Of a stretch of 64,000 nt of DNA, positions 23,530-35,595 are shown piece after piece. Each line of letters opens with the position of its first letter. Within the stretch, counting starts at the first letter, position 1. The translations under genes and the position numbers were made by a program. The notes under the pieces are model-generated. The model saw only the letters and a list, made by a program, of their open reading frames with translations, was not told the origin of the DNA and did no database searches. This DNA comes from Anthostomella pinea (Eukaryota; Ascomycota; Sordariomycetes; Xylariales; Xylariaceae), in contig CAUWAG010000010.1 of NCBI GenBank assembly GCA_963556695.1, positions 5,146,001 through 5,210,000 of the forward strand, given 5' to 3'.

Positions 23530-24620
23530 AGCGGTGCAGGACCATAACCTAGGTTTAAGGTGTGGGTACACCTGCCAGGGAGACTGGGAGATCGGAAAAG
23601 GGACTTGTAGGGGCTGCAGGGGCTGATGTGCGTAGAGATACTAGTACAAGACAAGAGACGTGGCTCCTCCTAGGTTATTAGTTGGAACTTGGAACTTGGA
23701 AGGAGAACATGGGGGTGGGCGTAGGGGGCAGTACCCACACAGGTGCCACGCACCCCCCCCCCCCTCCCCCCCTTCAAGCCCTTCAACTAGTCTAGCAGTC
23801 AAAGACGGACATTATCCATCATGGTTCTGCTTGGGTCGGGTCTGGGGTTGCCCGTACTATACCAAGGTAAACATATACGAGGTACCTAGACACGAACATT
23901 GACTCCCGCCCGGTCTGACAGTCTGACAGCCTGACAGCCTGACAGCTCTAGCCGGCAGACGACTGAACTCTATCGCAGTAGTTCAACCCGTGGCCAAAGT
24001 GGAGAGCCGCCACTAGTATATTGCCTATTTGGGATGACTTGAGCTTCATTCACTGACTAGGTGAGTGGTGGTCGTTGATGCATATCTGTGATCTATGATC
24101 CATCCCAGGGGGTGACCGACCCATGGAACCAGCACCCGTTGAGTCTTGACCCCAGATCGCGACAGGGTTCACCGAGACGGCTGTGAGCGTTTCCTAGCAT
24201 CTATCGAACCGGGGGCTTCTCAGCTTCAGATGCGTGGCTTGTCCCGTCCTCCTGGGACTCTCACCCTGCCAGAGTGAAAGCTGAAAAGGAAAAACCGAAA
24301 CAACCCCCCGGATCACTCTTTCAATACTGTATGCAAGATCTGAGGTTCATCAAATCTCAACGGGAGTGCATGGCAGATCCCAGCCATGCCCAGCCAGCCC
24401 AGCCCACTGGATCCAGATCCCAGATCCCAGATCCCAGACCAGATCCCAGATACAGATCCAGCCGCACTGCGACCCTCCTCCCTCCTCCCTCCTCCCTCCT
24501 CCAGTGGCAGAAGAAAAGAGGGGAGGACCAGAAACAATGCCCGACGACGCCCAACAACGCAATCACCCTTTTTCACCTGGTAATAATTTAATAACCTCCC
24601 CTTCACTACCCCTATGGTAT

Positions 24621-24628
24621 CGTCGTCG

Positions 24629-24670
<42 letters not shown>

Positions 24671-24671
24671 C
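24621..24671. repeat. TCG/ATC trinucleotide microsatellite
   Basis: Three CGT units are followed by an uninterrupted run of about thirteen ATC units. It reads as poly-His or poly-Asp in translation but belongs to no supported gene. Confidence 0.9.
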
Positions 24672-25157
24672 CATCGCTATAATTAGACCCAATACTCCAA
24701 CCACCACCAATCACAACACCCACCTACCTCTATTAGGTGGTAGTCAATGTATTTTACTATTTCCCTTTCCCTTTCCCTTCCACATCTCTTTCCGGCCGTG
24801 CTGAGATATCCTAGATTCATAACGGTGCACCATTCTCGAAACGGGAAAGCCAAGCGAGCTAGTATATATCCCGGGCCATCCCCGTCCCTGGCCAACCGCT
24901 GAAATCTGGGACCTCAACTGGGAAGTGCGAACTGCGCACCGCGAACTGGGGCATCTCAGATCTGGCGAGACGGGGAATTATACCATCCTCGTCCGAGACA
25001 TGGATGAGCCACAGTACACCCGCCCCGCCCGCTCCGCCCGCTCCGCCAATCTCCGCCCCGCTCCCAATCTACTCTCTACCTCCCCTACCTCCCCTACCTC
25101 CCTGGCGTCTGGTCGTCGCTCACATCCAAGTACGCCCTCTTCTGTTATGTCATGTTA

Positions 25158-25194
<37 letters not shown>

Positions 25195-25880
25195 TCTGCG
25201 TCTCGCATCACACACGGCCTGCATGACTGCGAGCCTACCTCACATCTTGAATCACCGAGACCGACATGGCATCCAAGGGCGGTCAAGCCCTGGCATAAAC
25301 AGCTTACCAAAGCAATGCAGCGCGAGCCGACCGTATTGGGTCGGCTTCTGGGTATTCTTGGAGTCATATCTACACAATCACCACCAACCGTGACACTCCT
25401 GATCTGTGCCATTACCACCCCAAGATAACGCCTAATTCCACCACTGCCGTCGGGGCCACCTGTAATCCGTACGCGAGTGACGAAACCCTGCCAGCACTTG
25501 GTCCGAGTCCGCCATCTTTTCCTCTATACCATGTATATAACCATAAAACAAACCCCCATTCGGTGACGTTGGGGTACTGCGTCTTGAAATGCAAATGAGA
25601 TACCATCAAGAAACAGAAAACAGCCCAGTAGGATCCGTGCCAGGCATCCCGCTTGCTCAGACTACCATAACTCCCTGCTGCCCGGTTCAAAACATAGATC
25701 GCGCTTTCGCTGCACACACCGAGCACACATGCACACCACTCAAACACATCGCACACACAAGGCGAGTGCGCCCGTCCCGACATCTGCGCGCCTCACTCCA
25801 TCGACCATGCATCAAGAAACGGCGGGCCAAGGTGCCGGACGACCCACCGTCGCTCTCCAACAGTGGACCCGCCAGTTTTT

Positions 25881-28800
25881 TCAAAGGTAAATATCACCGC
25901 CCTCGCCTGCCACCCAGCGCCGCCACGCTTCGTCGTAGGCGCTCTCCAGGTCAGATACCCACCTGTGCGTGTCAAACAACGCACACGTCCACTTGGAATC
26001 GAACAGCGTCTTGCGCATCTCCACCAGCCGCCCGCGGCCCTCGTAGTACTGCCCGTCGGCAGACCGGTAGCTCAGACCGCCCGCCAGCCTGGTAGCGAGG
26101 GCCTCGTAGTCGGCATCGTCCGACGCAATCAGGTCCCGAGCCGCCTGTTCGCCCTCCCGCGTCCGGGGCAACGCCCCCTTGAGGATCGATGCCGCCATCC
26201 GCGAGCACATCTTGTACGGGTACCGGGGCAGTGTCAGGAGAGGCGTGCTGGACCAGAGCACGTCCGCCGCCGTCGTGTGCGCGTTGCACTCGGGCGTGTC
26301 CAGGAACAGGTCGCACACGCGCGCCCGTGAGATGTGCTGCTGCTTGGGCGCCACATCCGTAAAGACGATGCGGCTGGCCACCTCCTCGCCCGCCCATGCC
26401 TTGGCAGTCCTTCGCAGGTTGCTCTCGCCAAGCTCCGGAAACCGGAGAAGCCACAGAATGGCCTTGGGGACGTTGGAGAGTATGCGCAACCATGTGCGAA
26501 ACGTTGACGGATCAATCTAATCAGTACAGTCAGTAAACAGTAAAGGCATTCCGGGCCCCGGCGAGGCAGGGAGCAAGACAGGAGGTGGGGAGGCAGGGGC
26601 TGATCGCCGCCGCCTGGGGGATCGAGCCTTTCCTTTCATACCTTGTAGAGCTGATTGAAATTGCCCAGGATGATGGTGTCGTCGGGGAGCTTGGGGAACA
26701 GCTCTTTGCGCATCTTCCATCTGCGCCGCTGCTCGTCCTGCCACGTGACGGCTCGCTCGTCCGCATCGCACGACTGAGCATGGTCGCAACAGAAGAACGT
26801 GCCCCGACAGAAGATTATATTCTCCGAATACACCCAGTCTTCCGCTTCACTGGACTCCTCGTCTCGGAACACGTCCTCAAGACCGACGTTATTTCTTCGT
26901 GGCCGCAAAGTGGACGGTGGAACCGCCATCTCGTCCGCGAGGAGATAATCGCACCATTCAGCACCAAGGGTACCGGCGAATCCCATGAAGGACATCTGGA
27001 TCGGCGCCGGACGCGCTGCGAATATTTCGTTCCGCGCGCCTCTGGTGTAACCGTTGAGGTTGACGAGGATGTGAATACCGTCCTCGACAATCTGGTCGAC
27101 CAGCTTTTCGGCCGGCCAGTTGCTCACGTCGCGGAAGACAGGCGCTTCACGTTCGATTTGTTGCCGATGGACCGATCTGTCGCTAGCCGTTGTGGCATAA
27201 CAGAACGCCTTGGCCCGCCTAGGATCATGTAACCCAAAAACCGATTGCATCCTACCAAGACAGGGAGAGTAAGCATACCACACGTCAGGTAAGCAGGCTG
27301 CCGAACAAGGGACTTACAGATGAGCAAGGGGATGGTTGTTGAAGTCGGAAGAAACATATCCGATGTTCAGCTGCGGATTGGGCGGTGGCGGAGGCGGGTA
27401 AACCATGCTGGGCAGCCAAGAAGATCGCAGGGTAGAGCACGAAATCCTTGCAGCGTTCCGATGCGAGATCATGCGAATGTCCTTGGCCGTCAGTGGGGAT
27501 GTGAAGGTGTGGAAGGGCAGAACAGTGGGCGCCGCCGGCACAGCCAGCGACACAGGGAGCCTGGTCCTTGGGTACCCGGTACGTGATAGGCGCCCATGGA
27601 CATACTTGTCCTGGTACCAACGATGTGTTGCCGCCTTGGTCGAACGTTCGACGAGTCGGAGGAGTCGTGATCCTTCCCATGGCCGGCCAGCCCACGTTCC
27701 AAGTTCCAGCTCGAGCTGCAAGCCCCTTTTGACCTCGTCGGCTGCCGTACCTTTCAACTGTGACACGATGGTTTCGAGCACGCCGCTGCGCAGTATGCCG
27801 GCACCCCAATGAGACGAGTCGGCTAGTTGTTTGGAAACAATGTCGACCACCTTCTTCACCAGGCCACTACCGCTTTCTTCATCCCTGGCGTCTTTGAGCA
27901 TACCATTTTCGTCCACGTGCCAACGGTCGTACTTCCCATGGCCGAGCAGCACTCCGCCCCGTCCCCGCCAGTCACAGACCGAGTTGAGAGCTGTGGACAA
28001 GCCACACACTGCTTCGGCAAAGTGGGGGTTCGCGCTGGCGGCTCGTTTGTAATACATGATGGCATCGCTGATGCGCCCCCGGTCCTTGACGGCGTTGGCG
28101 AGATTTGTCAAGGCGATATCAAACCCGCCGTCACAGGCCACAGCTTGCTCGTACATCTGAATTGCTAGGTCAAGTTGGCCTATGTCCTTCAGCAGGCTGC
28201 CAAGATTTGTGTGTAGGTGGACGTGCTTCGAGTCCAACTTCAGGCCGTAGTTGTAATAAGCAAGAGCCAGAGCCAGTCCACTGCCAGGGGTTATCCCGGG
28301 AATTTGGGGCCCGTTGGCATGCTCCAGCATCTGCTGAGGCGGAGACGACGTTGACTGCTGGACACTGGCGAGAAGGATCCCCACATTATTGGCCGTCGAA
28401 GGGCTCTCCGACAGTGACAGTGATAGGTAATAGAGTGCCAGGATGTCCCCAACGCCAGGGGGCTGCCGGATCAGTCTTGGGTACGAGCCGCCGTTAGACA
28501 TGGCGTCCTGAAATATCTTTGCTAGTGACAGAAGCGAGTTGCTCGTCGTAGAGATTGCCGACTTCTTTGGTACACCGTCAGGCACGAAGCGAAGACCTGG
28601 AAGTTCGCCGTTGGCGGCAAAGACCAGCTGCGCAGTGTGCCTTGCTCGTTCCGGCGGTAGCAGCAGCGGGCCAGAGGACGCGGTTTGCGTATCATTCTGT
28701 CCCGGATTGCCATGCCGATCCGCGGGTGATAGAACCTGTTGTATCCTGCGGATGAGTGAATGAATACAGTTGAGCGTCTTCCCACTACTGATCAATACTG

Positions 28801-30909
28801 CTTCCTCGAATGCCTCGGACGCCCGGTCAATGTCTTTCAGCGCATACAGCATGTTACCCTTTGCGTGGATCAGAGCAATAACACGACCGTTCTCACTACC
28901 AGCCACACAATAGCCGCTCGAGCCAAAGCCAGGCGAGTTGGACTCCTCGCAGCAGTCAGCGATGCCCCACGATCCAGCATGGGACGTAGCCTGGTGCGCA
29001 GCGTGGCCCTGGGCAGGATTGTTGGTCCGTTGGGTCGCCCCGGGGTCAGCAGTGCTGCCAAAGCGACTATCGCGAAGACGAATCGAGCGTTGGACGAAAT
29101 TGATGATGTCGACAGCCTCTTTGCTACGGTGGCTTGAACAGAGGAGACCCACGAGATGCTCGACGGCTTCCAAGTAGCTTGGTCGTCTACGAACAGCTTG
29201 CAACCAATGACTCTCCGCTTCTTCGTGCCGATCGAGGCAATAGAGCGCCGCGGCGGCGTTTGAGATTGCCTCAACGTGACTGCGATGCACAAAGTCAGCT
29301 CACCTTGGAGGTCTACCTGATCGACGTAACAACAACAAACATACTGAGAATCGAGGCGGGTGATCCTCTGAAACCACTCGAGCGACTGCTCGTAATGCTC
29401 GAGTCCATAGTGAAGGCACCCGCCGAGAAGCATGCCGTCAATCCATTTCCAGCCGCTCTGCTCGCACAGGTGGGTCAGCATCTCGACAGCGGCCTGGGCT
29501 CCGGACAAAGGCGCAATGGTGTGACCGCGTGGCGAGTCAACACTGGGGACGTGTGCGCCATCAACCTTGAAGAGATGGTAGAATGCTGGATTCGACACTT
29601 CATTTCCTCGTGAGTGGTGCTTCATGACGGGCAGCATGTGTGAGTCTGTGGGGGTCTGGAGCTGTGTGCTCATTGCATAGTTGTCACTTCTCACATCGGT
29701 ATTCATTTGCACATCGCGGGGGTGCTGCGGACTGAACGCGCTGAACGAACGGTTGAGCGGCTTGGGAAGTTTTGGGAATATGACCATTTTCGACGAAGAC
29801 CTTGTCCCTGCTGTAGAGCGGCTTGAAGATTTCTTGCTATGATGCAGGTATGCTAACAACTCGACATGTGCTCGGTGTGCATGTGCCAGAGCCTTTTCTC
29901 TAAACCTGGCAGGCGATTGAGCGTGTGGAACAAGGACTTGGGACGAATTATATCGAGTAGACTCGAGCGTGAGGGACTCGAGCTTCTGCGACGGTGCCTG
30001 ATAGGGACCCGAGACCAGGTCATAAGGAGATTGAGCATTAAATTGTGAGCCCATGGGCACCAGCGCGTCAGGCGATCGGGGGTGGGGCATCGCCGGATGG
30101 TTGAGGCCATAGTACAAGGGCATTGCGGCGTGCGGAACATGGTGATAGCCAGGGACGTGAGCCTCTGGCCATGGGGAAGGCGGGAGCAGACCGCCGTTGT
30201 TGAAGACGGCAGGCCCCGGCGGATGCTGATATGTAGGTTGCAGGGCAGTTGGCACTCTGACCCCGTTGTTGTAGGGGAGATAAGTGGCAGAGGGGCCGTT
30301 TGGGGCGAAGTCGGCTGCCAGATCAGAGCGGAAGTCGTTGGCCGGCCCAGCGGGCCAGCCGCCTCTGAAAGGCAGCAGATTCGAGTCGGGACGCATGGCA
30401 CCACCTGCGTCCAGATTACCGAAGGACGGAGACGACCGGTATGCCCAGCCCTCGGCTGACGAGCGGATGGGATGAAGGGCGGAGCGGAAGTCCGGCTGCA
30501 GAGGTGTTGGGGCGGGAAGGGGTTTCGATGAGGCAGGCAATATCATGTGCTTCAGGGGCGGTGGCCCGGATGCGAGCTGAGCTGGTGTGCCATCGTAGCC
30601 GGCGTCGATGGTGCCGCTCGGAGTCTTGCGCCTCAGGTGGTGCTCGCCCGGCTCCGACAGGTAAGGAAGGTTCATGAGGCCATTCGATCTCGGATGTCCC
30701 TGGCGCGGTGGCTGGGCCTGAGAGGTGCGGATGGGAAAAGCGGGGTGAGGAGTGGAGGGGCCGAGGACTTGGCCGGGAGAGCTCGAAGGGCGGGCAAAGG
30801 GGCGGAAAGGGCGTTGGTGGTCGTGGGGTCGATCAGGCTGACGGAGCGATGGGGCGTCGATACGAGGAGAGGCGTGCACCATCTGGTGCATCTGAACCAG
30901 GGGCAACAT
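25881..30909 (-). CDS. TPR-containing O-GlcNAc transferase-like protein (GT41 family), 1590 aa
   Basis: GT41 enzymes transfer GlcNAc (OGT) or fucose (plant SPY) to Ser/Thr of nuclear and cytosolic proteins. Exons are 30909..29345, 29279..27318, 27251..26642 and 26516..25881. Introns are 65, 66 and 125 bp with GTATGT, GTAAGT and GTATGA donors. Residues 1-430 are Pro-rich and disordered. TPR-like helices occur at about 523-560, 653-688 and 858-948 (LHTNLGSLLKDIG, IALTNLANAVKDRGR). The catalytic region includes IGYVSSDFNNHPLAHLMQS with a His (1171) at the position of human His498. It continues DGIHILVNLNGYTRGARNEIF, ARPAPIQMSFMGFAGT, NFNQLYKIDPSTF, LWLLRFPE and VAPKQQHISRA, where Lys1437 matches the UDP-contacting Lys842. 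The segment CDLFLDTPECNAHTTAADVLW completes the fold. Key residues are present, so activity is likely; OGT rather than SPY specificity is inferred from closer motif similarity. Confidence 0.93.
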
Positions 30910-31564
30910 CTGGCTCGGACAGAGAAGACCTGAAAGCAGGGTGTCGGGAGGCTGGCGCGAGGAGCGGTCTCATGATAGCCTGGTGATCAGAACACGACTG
31001 ACGGAAGCTGACCGGCATGCATTTGGAGGTACAGACTCCGGCATTGGTAGTCCGACAAGTGGAGGGGACGGAGGAGACGTTGGTCACAGTGTAATGGCGT
31101 GTCGGCAGGCCCTTGCCCTCCACACTGCCTCTCCTCGCGATGAAAAGCCTCGGCTCCGGGAGGAGACGAAGACGCAGGATTCAGGAAGTCGAGGGAGCTG
31201 TCGTCGGGCGGTATTGTCAGGCGGTATTGTCGGGCGGCGCGTCGGGGAAGAGCGAGGAAGAATTGCGCGTAGACCGACGAGAAAGGAAGAGAATGACGGG
31301 GTGACGGGTGACGGGTGACGACTGAGTGCCGTAGCGGCGGCTGCGAAGGGACGACGACGATGATGGGAAAGTCAAATGGTACGGGAAAGAGTGGATCTGA
31401 GCCGTTGGATTATATCGGACGGGCAGACGGGTGGGTGGGTGGACGATTGGACGGGTCTGGTAGATTTGCGGTCAAGGTTTGAAGGTGTGAAGGTCAAAGG
31501 CGTGGGGAAGCCGAACGTCCGTCGCGGCTGGGGAGTTTTTGATACTAGTGATACCAGCTGAGCT
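30910..31564. promoter_or_regulatory. Upstream region of the OGT-like gene
   Basis: About 650 bp of normal base composition between the OGT-like start codon and the sharp change into AT-rich DNA near 31.56 kb. It should hold the promoter and 5' UTR. Purine-rich stretches (GAGGAGACGAAG, GGGTGACGGGTGACGGGTGACG near 31300-31320) are visible; no specific site is assigned. Confidence 0.45.
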
Positions 31565-31646
31565 TACTTAAGGATATTATGCTTAAGGTACTACTGGACC
31601 TCGTACCTTATTAATAAGTTATTACCGCACGGCGCTGATAGCCAGC

Positions 31647-31688
31647 GGTGTCCCTAGGGCGGTGTCCCTAGGGCGGTGTCCCTAGGGC
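31647..31688. repeat. 14-bp tandem repeat, three copies
   Basis: Three perfect tandem units of GGTGTCCCTAGGGC at the left margin of the AT-rich island. Each contains the palindrome CCCTAGGG. Confidence 0.9.
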
Positions 31689-31988
31689 GGTATTCGGTCG
31701 CTCGGCTGATGCTTATGCTAATACCCCGTGCCAGCCTTGCAAATTAGAAGATCTTTAGCGCGACATTTTTTAGTGGCAGCCCTACTAATAATCGTTGCGC
31801 CGTTAATCGTTAGTAATAACGTGCGGATCGATTATACTGCTAATAATTCTGCTAATTTTAACGGTTTTTATTATTAATAAAAAGATCGTAATAATGCCTT
31901 CGTGTTTTTATTTTAAGTACGGTTAATCGTTACGTAATTTAGTATTATTACTGTTAATATATAGAAAATCTTTGAACATAGTTATAAT

Positions 31989-32190
31989 TGTTGGAACAGG
32001 CTTGAACGATCAATCATAATACTCGAGTATTTGGTCAAGGTCATGATGTTGCTGATGGTTAGATTAGGAAGTCTAGCTGGACCTGCAGGTCTGGCTAAGT
32101 GACCTCACAATCTGGTATCTAATCTCTTATCTAATCATACATGTAGATTTTGTATGGATGGTTTGATTGTGAAATCACATAGATCCAACA
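31989..32190. mobile_element. Solo LTR, family A copy 1
   Basis: A 202-bp segment starts TGTTGGAACAGG and ends GATCCAACA, so its ends are the short inverted repeat TGTTGGA/TCCAACA. It is flanked on both sides by ATAAT (31984-31988 and 32191-32195), a perfect 5-bp target duplication. It matches the element at 35238 over its length. Differences are mostly transitions of RIP type, with this copy carrying the A or T. No internal retrotransposon sequence adjoins it, hence solo LTR. Confidence 0.85.
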
Positions 32191-32562
32191 ATAATAAGAT
32201 TTAAACGAGGACTTTATTAGTATTTATATATTTATAAAAATATATATAATTTATAATTTATAAAAATATAACTTCTTTTATAATTAACGCTTATTTATAA
32301 TAATAACTACTACCATATTTAATATTAACTGTTATATGTTTAATAGCTCTTTTTATTAAATTTAATCTTTTTTTAATACTTAACATTTTATATGTAATAT
32401 TTATTATTATAATTAAAAGGCTTTTTATTAACACCGTGCTTTCAATATGTTTAATAGTCTTTTGACACTTTTAAATAACTTCGAAATTTCAATATATTCA
32501 AAGCTAATATTTATAAATGCTTTTTTCGTTTAATTACATAATACTATTATTAAATTTAACTA

Positions 32563-33017
32563 ATGTAACGTAAATAATAAGCGAGCTGCGAATATTAACG
32601 AGCTCTAAGGTGGGGCTTTTATATGAAAAAATTCGGACCGCTGATTTTTGACTTAACAGGGGAAAATAGAAAAGATCTTGGACCGGTTTTTTTAGGTTTA
32701 TAACTTGAAAAATATATTAATGCCACCTTTTCTGAGTTTATAGATATTTTATTTGAAGATCTATTTTAAAATACGCTAAAACCACCCTTATAAAGAGGGC
32801 TTTTTGATATGTACAGGCTATTAAATCAGCAAAAAACAATTCTTATATATTATTTTTAGTTATTAGAAAAGGCTATATTCAATGTAGCAGCTCTGAGATA
32901 TTTCCGATTTTTTAAAAAGCTAGACGCACAGTTATGCACCGACTTTTAATATATAGAAGCCCTACTTCAAAGCTCGCTTATATTCGCAGCTCGCTTGTTA
33001 TCTACGTTACCCGTTTT
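32563..33017. mobile_element. Decayed inverted-repeat (MITE-like) element
   Basis: About 62 bp at the left (32563-32624, with AAGCGAGCTGCGAATATT) recur in reverse complement at the right (about 32954-33017), with a few mismatches. The middle is AT-rich with no transposase. A decayed non-autonomous DNA transposon fits best. Exact ends and a target duplication could not be fixed because of mutation. Confidence 0.6.
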
Positions 33018-33353
33018 AAATTAAAATCTAGCTTTTTAGAAAAGTTTTTAAACCGACCTTTATATAGAAGAAAAGTAATAGTAAAAGTAAAGCAAAGGCT
33101 AAAAAGCCGACAAAACACATATTATATTAATGATATTAAAGAACTTTATTTAAAGTTTTATTTTAAAACCCTTTGTTTTGAATAAATGAAAGTTAAAAAT
33201 TTCAACGGTATTTATATATTAAAACCTAGTTTAAGAAAGCGTGTATTCTCGAATATTATAAATGCGATTCACGTTTATATTAAGTTAAAACTAGCTATAA
33301 ACTAGCTATAAACAGGTTAAAAATTAAAAATAATTCTCACGTAATATAATAAC

Positions 33354-33567
33354 TGTCGCGGCGAGCGTACTGAGGAGCTGGGACATGGCCGGCAGCAAGC
33401 AGCTATTACTCTATTGACGAGAATATCAAGACTAGAGAGGAAAGGAAGAGAGAGAGAGAGATAGGTACAGCGGGAGGTTGCCCCTTTAAGGGGATCCTCT
33501 GGTCAGATCCTTTCCTTATTGGGAAGTATCGGCTTATCATTTGGGAAGGTCCGTGCAGGCCGTCACA
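33354..33567. mobile_element. Solo LTR, family B
   Basis: A 214-bp segment of normal base composition starts TGTCGCGGCGAG and ends GGCCGTCACA. It is flanked by ATAAC on both sides (33349-33353 and 33568-33572). A GA-repeat lies in its middle. TG...CA ends plus a 5-bp duplication identify an LTR; no coding part adjoins it. The 3' end resembles that of the element at 35596. Confidence 0.8.
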
Positions 33568-34433
33568 ATAACGACGTAGTTTAATATATTAAGAGTTAAT
33601 AACTTTAATTAAAACAAGAATTATTAAAGATTTTATTATATGTATAAAGTATATAAAAGTAAGTAAATATTTGAATATTTTTGTATTCTATAAGATTATG
33701 ACCGTGAAAAGCAGATTTTAAAGCTAAACGTTTTCGTTTTAAAGATATTAAAAATCGAATTTTTTTAAAAATAAGTTTAAAGTAAAAGTGATAAAGCGAT
33801 TAATAAATACGCACTTAGTTTTCGTAATACTTATAAAGGTAAAAGTAAGGCGATAACTAAATAAATAATAAATACTAATAATAATCCGTTCTTATTGCTG
33901 TTTCTATATACCGTTAAAGCCGTTAAATGCTAATATATATCGTTAAAACCTGTAAAACTATATTAAAAGGCTTTATTTATCGCTTTATCTAACATGAAAT
34001 ACTTTAAACGTAAACAAACGTATAAAACAACTCGAAATATATTCGTAGTTTATAATGATCGCTACTAACGGCGTAGAAAATGTACGAGATAATAAATAGT
34101 TTAAGAAACTATCAAAGCCACGTTACGTCAAAAACTTATAAACTTTAAAAGGCGCTAATTAAGTTTAATAACGATTTATTCAATTGAAATAATTTAAATA
34201 ACGACATCGAAGTGTTATATTTTCAAGTTAGTAATAACTGTAAAAATAAAAACCCGATAACAAATGAATTCTTGACAGTCTTTTTTTCGTAATAATTAGG
34301 TTATATACCGATTTTAAATAAAAGTCTTTTAATTATGCGATTAAAGTATTAATAGAATATTACGTTAATTGTATTAATATTAAAGCGTATAATCGCGTTA
34401 TAAAATATTAGTGATAAGAGTTTTTTTTGTTAA

Positions 34434-35051
34434 TGTGACGAGCCGTCTAACCTATAAGGCTAAAGGGTTCTGCAGGGTTTTTGTTCTGAGGTAAGTCAAC
34501 ACAAAGGACGATAGAGGCTTCCATCAACTAGAAGACACTCAGATGCTAGTGTTGAATACACAGATGTTGATGGATGCTATTGATTGTTCTGCTCTGCGTG
34601 CATAGATTGATTATCTGTTTTCTTGGTGGGTCAGATGCCCTGTGCGTCTTTGCCCCACTGGAGATCTTCCAGTGTCTATCTCCGGCTCCCATTCAACAGC
34701 TGTGGCTTGGTCTGAACTGGGTTCACTGCGTAGCCGAGTTGTCAGGAGATTTCTCCCACCTTAGGGTTGTCTAAGATTCTTAGATTGATCACTGAGGTAG
34801 AGACTGTCTATCTATCTAGCTGGGAAATGTCTGTCCTTATATATCCAATCTCTCCCTCACTGATGAAGTAGGATCACCTTGTCCCAGAGTGATGCTCACT
34901 GGCTCACTCCCTGATCCAGTGATTTGTCACGTGACCTTTTGTTATGTAATCCATAATACCCATTGTTCCGTTCCTGGCTCCTGATTCTATTGGTTCTTGG
35001 TGTACTCCCCTTGTCCCTCCAACGGGACGTGGTATTTATTGGTTCGTAACA
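34434..35051. mobile_element. Solo LTR, family C (618 bp)
   Basis: It starts TGTGACGAGCCG and ends TTCGTAACA, with GTTAA duplicated at both sides (34429-34433 and 35052-35056). It is the longest of the LTR-like insertions. Its composition is close to gene space, unlike the surrounding AT-rich DNA, which indicates later insertion. Small ORFs inside it have no recognisable product. Confidence 0.8.
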
Positions 35052-35237
35052 GTTAACACTTAGCTTAAAATATACGATCTTTCTTATCAATAATAATTAG
35101 AAAAAATAGTAATTCTAAAGCTATTAATAACCTTAAAAGCTAGTCATTATTTATAAAGTTAGTTTATTTAGAACCAAAAATATCGTGTAGTAAAACTTTA
35201 ATAGGTACGAATATTTAACGATTTTAAATATAAAAAG

Positions 35238-35441
35238 TGTTGGAACAGGCTTGAACGATCAATCATAATACTCGAGTATGGTGTCAAGGTCATGATGTTG
35301 CTGATGGTTGGATTGGGAGGTCTAGCTGGACCTCAAGGTCTGGCTAAGTGACCTCGCAATCCGGTATCTAATCACTTATCTAATCATACATGTGGGTCCT
35401 GGTATAGATGGTTTGCAGGCTGGAATCGCATGGATCCAACA
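35238..35441. mobile_element. Solo LTR, family A copy 2
   Basis: A 204-bp relative of the element at 31989, with the same TGTTGGA/TCCAACA ends. It is flanked by AAAAG on both sides (35233-35237 and 35442-35446). It retains G/C at most positions where copy 1 has A/T, so it is the less mutated copy. Confidence 0.87.
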
Positions 35442-35595
35442 AAAAGCGACGATAAAAAAATTTCATGAGTTTGTTAAAGAACAATAAAAAGCCTGAATAT
35501 TGGGTTTTAAGTAAATATAATAAATTATAAGCGATTAGCATAAATTAAACGCGATTAATAACATATTCAAAAAATTCTTAGTAAATAAATATTTC

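Larger units (their letters stand above)
22969..25880. promoter_or_regulatory. Long upstream region of flbD
   Basis: About 2.9 kb between the flbD start and the 3' end of the OGT-like gene. It contains several exact TACCTAGGTA palindromes (23290, 23508, 23520) and a related AACCTAGGTT at 23546. It also has a GA run near 23380-23398, a C homopolymer near 23752-23765, a trinucleotide ATC tract at 24621-24670 and GCGTCT hexamer repeats near 25160-25203. No gene is supported. Its use as an extended promoter or 5' UTR is inferred from position. Confidence 0.5.

Noticed and set aside
24621..24671. Regular repeat that might suggest a CRISPR-like array
   Set aside because: It is a trinucleotide microsatellite without spacers, in a eukaryotic genome.
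24925..25428. A 167-codon ORF
   Set aside because: Its composition follows CCGCTCC and GCGTCT repeats; no domain.
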